IMG/VR virus record: IMGVR_UViG_3300031234_000027
Coordinates: 1 to 31,133 of that record
DNA: 31,133 bases
DNA from: a virus
Strand: one strand, 5' to 3'
This document shows, piece after piece, positions 15,616 to 21,941 of the stretch. How positions within the stretch are numbered: position 1 is the first letter of the stretch; the number at the start of each line of letters is the position of its first letter. Made by a program: the position numbers and the translations under genes. The notes beneath the pieces are model-generated. The model was not told where the DNA came from and searched no databases. It was given only the letters and a program-made list of their open reading frames with translations.

Positions 15616-15828
15616 ATGAAGAGCACAACAAAGACGGCCAGCGTAGAGCAGATCAGACGCGAATTGAAGGACGGCGCAGAGGAACTCAAGGACCTGAGAC
15701 AGCTCGCCCTGAATAACCTCAAGGCGCAGAACAACGGACCGAATAATCGCGCCTACGACGAAATCAATAGCCGCATCACAGCCTTCGCGGGCCGGCACGG
15801 ATGGGAACACTTTGAAGGAATCTGGTAA
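15616..15828 (+). CDS. Small plus-strand protein, 70 aa
   Basis: MKSTTKTASVEQIRRELKDG continues with a charged helical body (EELKDLRQLALNNLKAQNNG) and ends GRHGWEHFEGIW. A near-consensus promoter lies directly upstream with no room for a Shine-Dalgarno leader. No family is recognised. Strand and promoter resemble a moron or an early regulator expressed from the prophage, which is inference only. Confidence 0.7.
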   Translation: MKSTTKTASVEQIRRELKDGAEELKDLRQLALNNLKAQNNGPNNRAYDEINSRITAFAGRHGWEHFEGIW

Positions 15829-15955
15829 AACAAGAGGGCCAAAAGCGACGTGGGGTGGCAAACGCCCCAGGTCTGGCCGCCCGCGCCAAACAGAACGCTG
15901 CACGTGCGGCGCTATGACACTTAAACGCGCTGCCGCGCGCTGCCACAAGTGCTAG
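15812..15955 (+). CDS. Small Cys-rich basic protein, 47 aa, plus strand
   Basis: A frame starting at TTG (15812) overlaps the end of the 70-aa gene by 17 nt. It encodes a basic GGKRPRSGRPRQTERCTCGA segment followed by MTLKRAAARCHKC. The CxC and CxxC pairs could bind zinc, and similar C-terminal sequences occur in small phage proteins. The start is uncertain and the 3' end overlaps the HNH gene on the other strand. Confidence 0.45.
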   Translation: MKESGKTRGPKATWGGKRPRSGRPRQTERCTCGAMTLKRAAARCHKC

Positions 15956-16316
15956 CTGCTGTCTTCCGGGAGTGGCAGCTCGCGCACAGGCCCTGCAAAT
16001 TCGCCCGGTCGAGCCTCAGCGGATCATCCAGCCCGCGGAACGGAACGATGTGATCGATCTGCCGCGTCGCTTCGATCATGCCGACAGCCAGGCACGCCCT
16101 GCAGAGCGGCTCCTCTGCCCGCACGATGCGCCGGAGCTTATCCCAGGCGGTATCGTAGCCGCGATCTCGGGAGTTGCCGTGCGGTCCGGTTCGGTGAGTC
16201 GGACAGTAGCCGTGCGCGACCAGCTCGCGGCAGCCGGGGGATGCGCAGGGGCGGAGCGGAGCAGTTGGTATAATGGCCCCCAAAATCCCCCGCGCGATGC
16301 AGGCGGAGAGCAGCAA
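15921..16316 (-). CDS. HNH endonuclease
   Basis: The domain carries a zinc-binding frame (CASPGC, then CPTHR) and the HNH core TRQIDHIVPFRGLDDPLRLD followed by NLQGLCASCHSRKT. The family nicks or cuts DNA and in cos-type phages an HNH protein often helps the terminase; here it is about 3.7 kb upstream of terS. The start is uncertain: the frame begins at TTG (16316), and a TTG at the Leu of RGILGAI (about 16283) behind a G-rich stretch is an alternative. Total length is at most 131 aa. Confidence 0.8.
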   Translation of the reverse strand: MLLSACIARGILGAIIPTAPLRPCASPGCRELVAHGYCPTHRTGPHGNSRDRGYDTAWDKLRRIVRAEEPLCRACLAVGMIEATRQIDHIVPFRGLDDPLRLDRANLQGLCASCHSRKTAASTCGSARQRV

Positions 16317-16378
16317 ACCACTGACCGGGCGGCTTTCTGTTACGGTTTCTTGGCCGCCCGGCTTACATGCGAGGTGGT

Positions 16379-16990
16379 TTAATGTCCGACGCTGAGAATG
16401 CTGTTGACCAGCGCGGCAATCACACCCTGTACGTTATTCGGTTGAGCGAGAAACTGCCGCACGATCAGCACGGCATTGAATCCGGTGACCTGAAACGGCT
16501 GTCCTATTGCCGGTGCGATCTGGAAGCGAAGGCAAAGGTTCAGGTACTCGACGCCTTGGACTTTGATCTCGAATCCGCCGCCTGAAGGAGCAACGCTCGG
16601 AGTGTAGATGCCAGGCGCCGGAGTCTCGATCGTGCCAGGCGCTGCGCTGTCGTCGCCCGCGGGAATCGTGATCTGTGAGGGCAGCACCGTGCGAAGCGCC
16701 GTCGCGAGCTGCTCGGCCCAGGCGTACCCAGGGCAGTATTCGGACAGCGATCCAAGCGGGCTCGCCATGGCAGGAGTCAGCGCGGGCAGCTCGGCGAGAA
16801 ACGGTGTGGGCGGCAAGGTTGGCGGTGGACCGTAGATCAGGGTGTAGGCCGCGAGCGACATGCCTGGTATCGGACTTGGCAGGGATGCTGCAGGACTTGC
16901 TGCGATCTGCGCGAAGGATTGAGTAGGACCAGCTACGCCGCTGAATGCGCCGCCTGGCTGAGTCAGATAGTTTGTGAGTGAATTGCTCAT
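16379..16990 (-). CDS. Pro/Ala-rich protein, 203 aa, unknown
   Basis: MSNSLTNYLTQPGGAFSGVA opens a low-complexity Pro/Ala/Ser-rich first half (PPPTLPPTPFLAELPALTPA). The second half is more structured (GGFEIKVQGVEYLNLCLRFQ, then VTGFNAVLIVRQFLAQPNNV). It looks like a virion accessory or secreted protein, but I see no signal peptide and recognise no family. The start has no strong Shine-Dalgarno. Confidence 0.55.
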   Translation of the reverse strand: MSNSLTNYLTQPGGAFSGVAGPTQSFAQIAASPAASLPSPIPGMSLAAYTLIYGPPPTLPPTPFLAELPALTPAMASPLGSLSEYCPGYAWAEQLATALRTVLPSQITIPAGDDSAAPGTIETPAPGIYTPSVAPSGGGFEIKVQGVEYLNLCLRFQIAPAIGQPFQVTGFNAVLIVRQFLAQPNNVQGVIAALVNSILSVGH

Positions 16991-17029
16991 GAGCTGATTA
17001 TCGTCCCCGAATGTTCAAGTTTTATTGAC

Positions 17030-17302
17030 TTACCACGTTTGAGGCCCGCTGCAAGGGTCTAAGAAATGCTTTTTCAATAAACCCTTGAGTCTCTCCCACC
17101 GGGTGGGCGGAGCTATCGGAACGACCAGGCCGCGAACGAAGTCCATGCAGCGCTCGCACCAGCGGTATTCACAGAGGTCCGCTTCTGCAGCTTCCGGCTC
17201 ATCGATGAGCGGACGGCCGCATGCTTCACAGACGAGCTGCTCACCTGGACCGGGAAAGAGTATCTTCATGTTGCTGTAGAAAACGCAATTCGTGATCGTC
17301 AT
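17030..17302 (-). CDS. Small zinc-ribbon protein, 90 aa
   Basis: The ATG at 17302 (MTITNCVFYSNMKILFPGPG) overlaps the stop of the preceding gene (ATGA), which supports this start; an internal Met at 17269 is the alternative. Residues VCEACGRPLIDEP and YRWCERC give a CxxC...CxxC zinc ribbon. A basic C-terminal helix (RWERLKGLLKKHFLD) follows. The role is unknown; such ribbons often bind nucleic acid. Confidence 0.65.
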   Translation of the reverse strand: MTITNCVFYSNMKILFPGPGEQLVCEACGRPLIDEPEAAEADLCEYRWCERCMDFVRGLVVPIAPPTRWERLKGLLKKHFLDPCSGPQTW

Positions 17303-17541
17303 TCTGCATCGATGTGGCGCCGCGCGGGAATGATGCTCGCTTCTGTTGGGCTCGATAGCGGACATCCAGAGCGTGGATCGAGCTCGAAGTATATTTTCGG
17401 CCAGGGCATGCGCTCTTCACTTCTCCATTTCTCGTTGCCGCGGTTGCCGTACTCTGGGTTTTCCGGATCCCGGCGTTCCTGCATGTAGACCCGATGCCGG
17501 CAGGTTATGCAGTGTCCGCAATGGCAAGTGGGTCTCGGCAT
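17299..17541 (-). CDS. Small Cys-rich phage protein, 80 aa
   Basis: The ATG at 17541 lies 10 nt after the recombinase stop and gives MPRPTCHCGHCITCRHRVYM. The CxCGxCxxCRxR cluster is typical of small phage zinc proteins. The body is polar and rich in Arg, Glu and Pro. The stop overlaps the next ATG. A frame that starts earlier runs through the recombinase gene and is not believed. Confidence 0.65.
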   Translation of the reverse strand: MPRPTCHCGHCITCRHRVYMQERRDPENPEYGNRGNEKWRSEERMPWPKIYFELDPRSGCPLSSPTEASIIPARRHIDAE

Positions 17542-17551
17542 GCAGCCATTT

Positions 17552-18148
17552 TCATCCCAACTGCTCGTAAACCTCAACAGCAGCCTTGTCCAGTTCGAGC
17601 GATCGGAACTGGGCGTACACAGCAGTGCTGCGCGGATCGCGATGTCCAAGCCAGGCCTGCACTTTATCGAGCGACAGCTTCCCCATCAGATGCGTGCCGA
17701 TCGAATGCTTTAAAACGTGGCAGTGGCGAAGGTCTTGCGGAATGTCCGCCGCGGTGGCATAGCGGACGAACAGCACATGCAGCATTCCGCGCTGTATGCC
17801 TTTTCCGCCTTCTCTCGATGGAAACAGCGGGCCCGGGGAATGACCTCGAACGCGGATCCACGCTTTCAGGACTCGATTTTCCGCCGGCGACAGAAGAGGC
17901 TCACTGGTAAGCGAACCCTTCAGCCGCTCGACGTACAGCCGGCCGGATTCCTGCCGCCAGCTCGACAATTTGAACTTTCCAATCTCCGAAGCGCGCAGGC
18001 CTCGCCAGTACATGAGGGTGAAGATTGCCGCGTTTCGGGCCCTGTTGTAACCGTTTTGCTCCGCGGAAACGCGACTCATGAACCTCGTAAGTTCCGCTTC
18101 CGTTAGGTACTTACGTACTTCGGTGTGCCTCATTTTCGGGTTAGACAA
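17552..18148 (-). CDS. Tyrosine recombinase, catalytic domain only
   Basis: A 198-aa protein with the catalytic layout of phage-integrase-family enzymes: the first Arg in YWRGLRASEIGKF, HVLKHSIGTHLMGKLSLDKV (box II), LGHRDPRSTAVY with the nucleophile Tyr in TAVYAQF. The usual second Arg of HxxRH is Lys here (HVLKH). The N-terminal arm-binding and SAM-like core-binding domains are missing, giving a size like FimB/FimE invertases. It could be a short integrase, an invertase or a truncated recombinase. The frame starts at TTG (18148); an ATG at 18133 is equally possible. Confidence 0.85.
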   Translation of the reverse strand: MSNPKMRHTEVRKYLTEAELTRFMSRVSAEQNGYNRARNAAIFTLMYWRGLRASEIGKFKLSSWRQESGRLYVERLKGSLTSEPLLSPAENRVLKAWIRVRGHSPGPLFPSREGGKGIQRGMLHVLFVRYATAADIPQDLRHCHVLKHSIGTHLMGKLSLDKVQAWLGHRDPRSTAVYAQFRSLELDKAAVEVYEQLG

Positions 18149-18187
18149 AATACCGCAAACTGTGCAATTGGGCTCGAAAAACCAGGC

Positions 18188-18355
18188 CTATCTCGATGAT
18201 TCCAGGTTGGCCTGAAAACGCGATTTCCTGCTGTAGTGTGCAACCGGAGCGCGTTTTTCCGTTCTGCCGGCGATGTCACCCAGCAGATCCGAGACCGGGT
18301 CGTCGTGGTCGTCGACTTCGAACAGCCACCAGAAACTGCGCGCGGTTTTCGTCAC
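18188..18355 (-). CDS. Small protein, 55 aa
   Basis: The GTG at 18355 overlaps the stop of the preceding gene (GTGA) and gives MTKTARSFWWLFEVDDHDDP, then VSDLLGDIAGRTEKRA. The coupling is the main support. Acidic middle, basic C-terminus, no recognised family. Confidence 0.5.
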   Translation of the reverse strand: MTKTARSFWWLFEVDDHDDPVSDLLGDIAGRTEKRAPVAHYSRKSRFQANLESSR

Positions 18356-18576
18356 CTTCGACCGCCCGGCTTCTTGAACATCTGCAGTAGCTGGGCGCGG
18401 AACCATTCGAATTTTCCGCACTCTCCGCAGGAACAGCCGCCCTCTTTCGAATGCCAGTTGGCGTGCTCTTCGGCATGGCGGATCAGGAGGTCGACCTGGT
18501 CCCGCATTACCTGGTTTGGATGCGCCCAGATGATCGGACGAACCTCGGGCTCAGGAGCGAATTCAGGAGCTGCCAA
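18352..18576 (-). CDS. Small zinc-finger-like protein, 74 aa
   Basis: MAAPEFAPEPEVRPIIWAHP leads into VDLLIRHAEEHANWHSKEGG and then CSCGECGKFEWFRAQ. The CxCxxC group with an upstream His could bind one zinc ion. It is coupled to the following 55-aa gene. No family is recognised. Confidence 0.6.
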   Translation of the reverse strand: MAAPEFAPEPEVRPIIWAHPNQVMRDQVDLLIRHAEEHANWHSKEGGCSCGECGKFEWFRAQLLQMFKKPGGRR

Positions 18577-18640
18577 AGGAAACCTCCAGCGGGCGGGAAT
18601 ATCGATTGCGGACGATCTACTTATCGATTGTGAACAATCG

Positions 18641-19141
18641 TTACGCGGCTTTTTTGATGATGACCGGCTTGCTGCTTCGGCGCAGGACTATCGACGGACG
18701 CCAGTTTCCACCGCCTTCATAGAACAGGCGCACTGCAGGACCTGCTACTGGTAACCCTTCGACTTGCTCGATTGTTGCCAGGCCGCTGCCAAGCTCGCGT
18801 TCCTGAATCGTTGGCTTATTGACCAGGCGGATTCCGCGCTCGGGCTTGTTGCCGAACAGCAGCTCCGCTTCTCCCAACTTCATCTTGTCGCGGGCTTGCC
18901 ATTCGGCTACTTCGAAAAGAAATACCGGAGGATCACCCACGTAAACACGAACGTCAGAGGAATGTACATCGGGATGAGGTTGTGGTGTGGATTCTGATTG
19001 GGTCAGCTTCGGGGCGCTGATGAGGACTACGGGGCAGTGCGCGTCTTTAGAGCCGCCTACTGCAAACGGCTTTACAACAGAACCATTATAAGGGGAAATG
19101 ACCTGTAATTTACGCCGCTTTTTGGATTTCTTTTTTGACAG
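18641..19141 (-). CDS. Unknown protein, 166 aa, probable CTG start
   Basis: The frame opens right after a TAA (19142-19144) with CTG TCA AAA AAG, giving (M)SKKKSKKRRKLQVISPYNG. GGGAG lies 6 nt upstream of this CTG, at ideal spacing. In the first 67 codons there is no ATG, GTG or TTG; the first is GTG at 18940, which would delete the region containing VVLISAPKLTQSES and leave 99 aa. The translated segment reads as normal protein throughout, e.g. VYVGDPPVFLFEVAEWQARD. I therefore favour CTG initiation. No family is recognised. Confidence 0.6.
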   Translation of the reverse strand: MSKKKSKKRRKLQVISPYNGSVVKPFAVGGSKDAHCPVVLISAPKLTQSESTPQPHPDVHSSDVRVYVGDPPVFLFEVAEWQARDKMKLGEAELLFGNKPERGIRLVNKPTIQERELGSGLATIEQVEGLPVAGPAVRLFYEGGGNWRPSIVLRRSSKPVIIKKAA

Positions 19142-19184
19142 TTAGGTCTCCCTTTGTTTTTCGCTACTTGGAATCGGTCTCGAT

Positions 19185-19436
19185 TCACGGATTACCGAGG
19201 GCGGCGAGCGTTTGCGCCAGCTTCCTTGGACGTGTTTGCAGCCGGTTCAGCAGATCGAGCTGTTTCTGGCTCCCTCCGTGCGCCTTAGTGCAGCGAACCT
19301 GGACACAGATAAATCCAAGTGCTGTTTTCTCTTCGGCTTCAGCCCTTGCGACCCACGGATCGTAATAGAAAACCGGGCGCGGTCGCAAATGCTCGCGGAC
19401 GAATTCAAGTAGCCTTTCATTTCTCCAATCTGTCAC
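19185..19436 (-). CDS. Small phage protein, 83 aa
   Basis: A GTG start at 19436 overlaps the upstream stop (GTGA), giving MTDWRNERLLEFVREHLRPR, then PVFYYDPWVARAEAEEKTAL. The sequence is polar and helical without transmembrane segments. No family is recognised. Confidence 0.6.
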   Translation of the reverse strand: MTDWRNERLLEFVREHLRPRPVFYYDPWVARAEAEEKTALGFICVQVRCTKAHGGSQKQLDLLNRLQTRPRKLAQTLAALGNP

Positions 19437-19840
19437 GCTGCCTTCTGCAACGCCGGCTTTTCAATCGCCTCAATCGTCCGGTAGCCGATCTGTTCCTCGA
19501 CCACGTATTTCGGGCGATCCAGAATCGTCACATGATCATCGAACTTGCCGAGCGGCACGTCGGCGATCTTGTAGAACGCATCGCCGAGAAACGCGCACAG
19601 CCGCTTCAGCGCGCCCGGCTTGAAAACGCGCTTCATCGTCCGCGCGCTGAGCTTCAGGGTGAAATGCTCGCCTTCGAACAGGCACGGCTGGTTCGCCGGC
19701 TCTGCATCGGCGCGCGCCCGCATGGTCTTGCCGAGCTTCTCGCGCTCCGCAATTTCGGATTTGAACGGCGCCAGTTTTTGATCGAGATAGCCGAAACGGT
19801 CGGCTTCGAGGGAAACGACGGACTTTTCCTTACTTGTCAA
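19433..19840 (-). CDS. Phage protein, 135 aa
   Basis: A TTG start (19840) is supported by AGGAG 9-13 nt upstream and overlaps the malectin gene stop (TTGA). MTSKEKSVVSLEADRFGYLD begins a mixed helical protein with FTLKLSARTMKRVFKPGALK and FDDHVTILDRPKYVVEEQIG. It is polar and probably cytoplasmic. No family is recognised. Confidence 0.6.
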   Translation of the reverse strand: MTSKEKSVVSLEADRFGYLDQKLAPFKSEIAEREKLGKTMRARADAEPANQPCLFEGEHFTLKLSARTMKRVFKPGALKRLCAFLGDAFYKIADVPLGKFDDHVTILDRPKYVVEEQIGYRTIEAIEKPALQKAA

Positions 19841-20415
19841 AGTATCGCTCTCCTGTTGTGTGTACCTCTAGTGTGACAGGTGCGGGCGGTGGCGTTCACA
19901 AGTGAAATCGTGGCGACTGGCGTTCCAATCGTCAGATCGCTGCTGATCGTGATCGCCGATATCACCGCATTGCGAACCGAGGCTGTGAAGGTCAGGTTCA
20001 AGGTCGTGCCCGGGATCGCGAGGAAGGCCGCACGTGAGGTTGGCGTCATCGCTCCATTCTCCGCGTAGAGATCCAGATTCTGAATGATCGGCTGATCGTT
20101 TGCTGTCACCGAGAATACGCGCTGGCCTGGCGCTGCGATCCAGCCGCCGCAGCTCGCCGGCGTGCAGGGTTCAAGGAAGGAGAGCGTCACCGTATACAGC
20201 CCTGGTGAGCTGACTGTCAGGTGATAAGTGAACTGCGTTCCGTACCGCATGGTCCCTACATTTGGTGAGACCGGTGTGTAGTTCGGCACGGTGTACGCGG
20301 TTGTCGAGATCCCTGGCGGGCTTGAGAATAATCCCGTATCACTTGGGCTTCCCGGATAGATGGTTATGGGCTGCCCTAATAAGGGGAGTGTGATCAGTAG
20401 CGCGAGTGCTTTCAT
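19837..20415 (-). CDS. Secreted malectin-like domain protein, 192 aa
   Basis: MKALALLITLPLLGQP is a likely signal peptide. The body has a malectin/carbohydrate-binding beta-sandwich pattern: YTVTLSFLEPC, GQRVFSVTANDQPIIQNLDL, TTLNLTFTASVRNAVISAIT. Malectin domains bind sugars; in a phage this could be a virion-associated adhesin, a lysogenic-conversion product or a host-derived gene. The ATG overlaps the stop of the interrupted gene upstream. The Pro/Ser/Thr-rich N-terminal part resembles acidobacterial secreted proteins, a weak hint at host. Confidence 0.7.
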   Translation of the reverse strand: MKALALLITLPLLGQPITIYPGSPSDTGLFSSPPGISTTAYTVPNYTPVSPNVGTMRYGTQFTYHLTVSSPGLYTVTLSFLEPCTPASCGGWIAAPGQRVFSVTANDQPIIQNLDLYAENGAMTPTSRAAFLAIPGTTLNLTFTASVRNAVISAITISSDLTIGTPVATISLVNATARTCHTRGTHNRRAIL

Positions 20416-20639
20416 TGTTTGGCCTCATCTGGAGCGCCCGTTTCGGCTGTTGCGGGGGCGGCTGGTGTTGAGTTACGCCACTCGGTTCCTATCGTCAGTT
20501 CGATCTGAACCAAGGCTTTCTGGAAGGCGTCTTCGTAATCGCGGCCGATGCCACTCGCGGACGAAACTAAATTCCCTTTGTGTTTGCAGCGTATGTCGCA
20601 CTGAACCTTTTCTGTGCGCGAAATCGAATACGGAAGGCC

Positions 20640-20647
20640 AAAACTAG
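20640..20647. repeat. Target duplication, left of cassette 1
   Basis: AAAACTAG directly abuts the outer GGG of the left inverted repeat. The same 8 bp in the same orientation is at 21934-21941. Confidence 0.9.
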
Positions 20648-20672
20648 GGGAATTATATACATGACTACAGTG
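20648..20672. repeat. Left inverted repeat of cassette 1
   Basis: Twenty-five bp starting GGGAATTATATACATGACTA, perfect inverse of 21909-21933. It includes the TAG stop of the methyltransferase (20665-20667). Confidence 0.95.
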
Positions 20673-21897
20673 CTCCATTGGTTACCTCAAGATACGCCTC
20701 TATGAATCCTTTGGCCGCTTGCGCGACGATGCCATCGCCGTAACCCCGCAGTCGTCCCACACGTGCGGCAGCCCCATGAGCCAGCGGGAATGCGCCGCGT
20801 TCAACTGGCCTGAGGCCGGGACGATCTCCCACCCGTTGGGGCCGAGTAAGTACCCAATTGGCGTCTCGCCAAAAGCCGTTAACCGGACCTGGCCTTGCAG
20901 ATTCAGAATCTTCTCTGTCCCGCTGTTCTGATAGTCCCCACTCGCCACCTTCGGCGTTGCCCAACTTGCCAACCTCGCATCCAGCGTTAGTGATTCGTTC
21001 GCCGGTCCCTGCCCGCTCCGTTCCGTTGACGTGGGAGTCGTCCAGCCGCTCAACTTCGCTTCGTTCTCCAATCCGATTTGAGCTTTCGTCCCGTCCTGAT
21101 GCTTCCCGATGTCCGTCTGGTTCCCGCTGATCCGGTCGCCGTTTGGAACGCACGGCGTTTTCCAGCCGGACAGTTGCGCCATCACCTGAAGACTGGTAAT
21201 TGCCGTCCGGTTCGCACCCGTCCCGTCTCGCTCGCCCATTCTCGTTTTCATCGCTAAGTGAGCTTCTGGTGTCTTGTTGTCGTCGTTCGCAACCGGCGTT
21301 GGCCATGCGGCCAATACCGCCATATTGCTCAGGTCGTGGGGAAAGTAATGGTGATCCGCCATCGTGTTGCCCCGCTCCCGTTCGTCGTGCTTCTGCGGAG
21401 TCGGCCACCCAATAAAGACGCTGCCTTCGGTGAGGGGCTCCGAAGCCCGCAGCGCAGAGATCGACTGCCCCGCAGGTGTAACCCGCACGGTCCAGGTCAG
21501 ATTGAACAAGGTCGAGCCAAGTGAGTCCGTCAATGGACGCAACTTGCTCGCCAAAGCAAACGATAGGTCGTCGTGCTTCGATGAGTGGAAACCAGACTGG
21601 CCAAAGATGCCTTTCGTCGTCGAACGCTTCGCCTTTGCCGGCCGCGCTGAAGGGTTGGCAGGGACAGGAGCCAGTCCAGACTTCGCGGTCGTCTGGCCAT
21701 CCGGCGAGCCGGAGCGCGTAGGACCAGATGCCGATCCCGGCGAAGAAGTGGCACTGGTTATATCCTCGGAGGTCATCGGCTCGAACATCGGCAATTGATC
21801 GCTCATCCACAACTCCCGGCGCGATCACTCCACGCAAAATCAACTCCCGCAGCCACGCGGCCTTTTTCGGATCGATCTCGTTGTACCATGCGCTCAC
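20665..21897 (-). CDS. C5-cytosine DNA methyltransferase 1, 410 aa
   Basis: Dcm-type motifs appear in order: motif I FFAGIGIWSYALRLAG (about 51-66), motif IV GSCPCQPFS with the nucleophile Cys80, motif VI CFGEQVASIDG, motif VIII GAPHRRQRLYWVA (about 153-165), and motifs IX-X GRLRGYGDGIVAQAAKGFIE near the C-terminus. Between VIII and IX, in the target-recognition position, is a charged low-complexity stretch with repeated boxes (RMANAGCERR, RLENAVRSKRR, RLDDSHVNG, RITNAGCEVGKLGNAE). It starts at GTG directly after the TAG that ends the upstream interrupted frame, so it is probably translated by coupling. It likely protects phage DNA from host restriction. It fills the mobile cassette. Confidence 0.9.
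   Translation of the reverse strand: MSAWYNEIDPKKAAWLRELILRGVIAPGVVDERSIADVRADDLRGYNQCHFFAGIGIWSYALRLAGWPDDREVWTGSCPCQPFSAAGKGEAFDDERHLWPVWFPLIEARRPIVCFGEQVASIDGLTWLDLVQSDLDRAGYTCGAVDLCAAGFGAPHRRQRLYWVADSAEARRTGAGQHDGGSPLLSPRPEQYGGIGRMANAGCERRQQDTRSSLSDENENGRARRDGCEPDGNYQSSGDGATVRLENAVRSKRRPDQREPDGHREASGRDESSNRIGERSEVERLDDSHVNGTERAGTGERITNAGCEVGKLGNAEGGEWGLSEQRDREDSESARPGPVNGFWRDANWVLTRPQRVGDRPGLRPVERGAFPLAHGAAARVGRLRGYGDGIVAQAAKGFIEAYLEVTNGAL
20700..21806 (-). CDS. Nested +1-frame ORF inside methyltransferase 1 (dual coding)
   Basis: A 368-codon frame from ATG 21806 (MSDQLPMFEPMTSEDITSAT) to 20700 lies wholly inside the methyltransferase gene. It encodes LGSTLFNLTWTVRVTPAGQS, then ALRASEPLTEG, then five W-x-T-P boxes (WPTP twice, WKTP, WTTP, WATP) spaced about 27-47 residues, and ends LNAAHSRWLMGLPHVWDDCG plus VTAMASSRKRPKDS. 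From memory, phage proteins with the same LTWK..TP, RAS, WPTP and LNP.HSRWLMGLP pattern exist as annotated entries, so this is not a random shadow. Each WPTP box is the +1 reading of the Leu/Met-x-Asn-Ala-type boxes in the methyltransferase frame. The function is unknown. Confidence 0.65.
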   Translation of the reverse strand: MSDQLPMFEPMTSEDITSATSSPGSASGPTRSGSPDGQTTAKSGLAPVPANPSARPAKAKRSTTKGIFGQSGFHSSKHDDLSFALASKLRPLTDSLGSTLFNLTWTVRVTPAGQSISALRASEPLTEGSVFIGWPTPQKHDERERGNTMADHHYFPHDLSNMAVLAAWPTPVANDDNKTPEAHLAMKTRMGERDGTGANRTAITSLQVMAQLSGWKTPCVPNGDRISGNQTDIGKHQDGTKAQIGLENEAKLSGWTTPTSTERSGQGPANESLTLDARLASWATPKVASGDYQNSGTEKILNLQGQVRLTAFGETPIGYLLGPNGWEIVPASGQLNAAHSRWLMGLPHVWDDCGVTAMASSRKRPKDS

Positions 21898-21908
21898 CTA
21901 GTACTCGC

Positions 21909-21933
21909 CACTGTAGTCATGTATATAATTCCC
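21909..21933. repeat. Right inverted repeat of cassette 1
   Basis: Perfect inverse copy of 20648-20672. It encodes the last residues of the truncated upstream frame before the methyltransferase start. Confidence 0.95.
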
Positions 21934-21941
21934 AAAACTAG
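21934..21941. repeat. Target duplication, right of cassette 1
   Basis: AAAACTAG, identical and in the same orientation to 20640-20647. Confidence 0.9.

Larger units (their letters stand above)
20412..20678 (-). pseudogene. 3' part of gene X, cut by methyltransferase cassette 1
   Basis: The ancestral part is 20412-20647 (from SFGLPYSISRTEKVQ onward to TGAPDEAKQ). The ORF as it now stands begins at an ATG inside the cassette's methyltransferase gene, giving MEHCSHVYNSP fused in frame to SFGLPYS. Joining the 5' fragments at 23798-23766 and 22095-21934 to 20639 restores one 140-codon frame (11+54+75 residues). The restored protein has one N-terminal membrane helix and a polar C-terminus with GRDYEDAFQKALVQIEL. 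The function is unknown. Confidence 0.85.
20648..21933 (-). mobile_element. Transposase-less methyltransferase cassette 1 (1286 bp)
   Basis: The element is bounded by perfect 25-bp inverted repeats at 20648-20672 and 21909-21933, each beginning GGGAATTATATACATGACTA from the outside. It is flanked by the 8-bp direct duplication AAAACTAG. Its only content is a C5-cytosine methyltransferase with a nested second frame; there is no transposase or recombinase. Precise removal restores the reading frame of gene X. The same terminal sequence family bounds cassette 2, which carries a different methyltransferase. Eight-bp duplications are known for several IS families (ISL3, IS66 and IS1595, from memory), so mobilisation in trans is plausible, as for mobile insertion cassettes. 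Confidence 0.9.
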
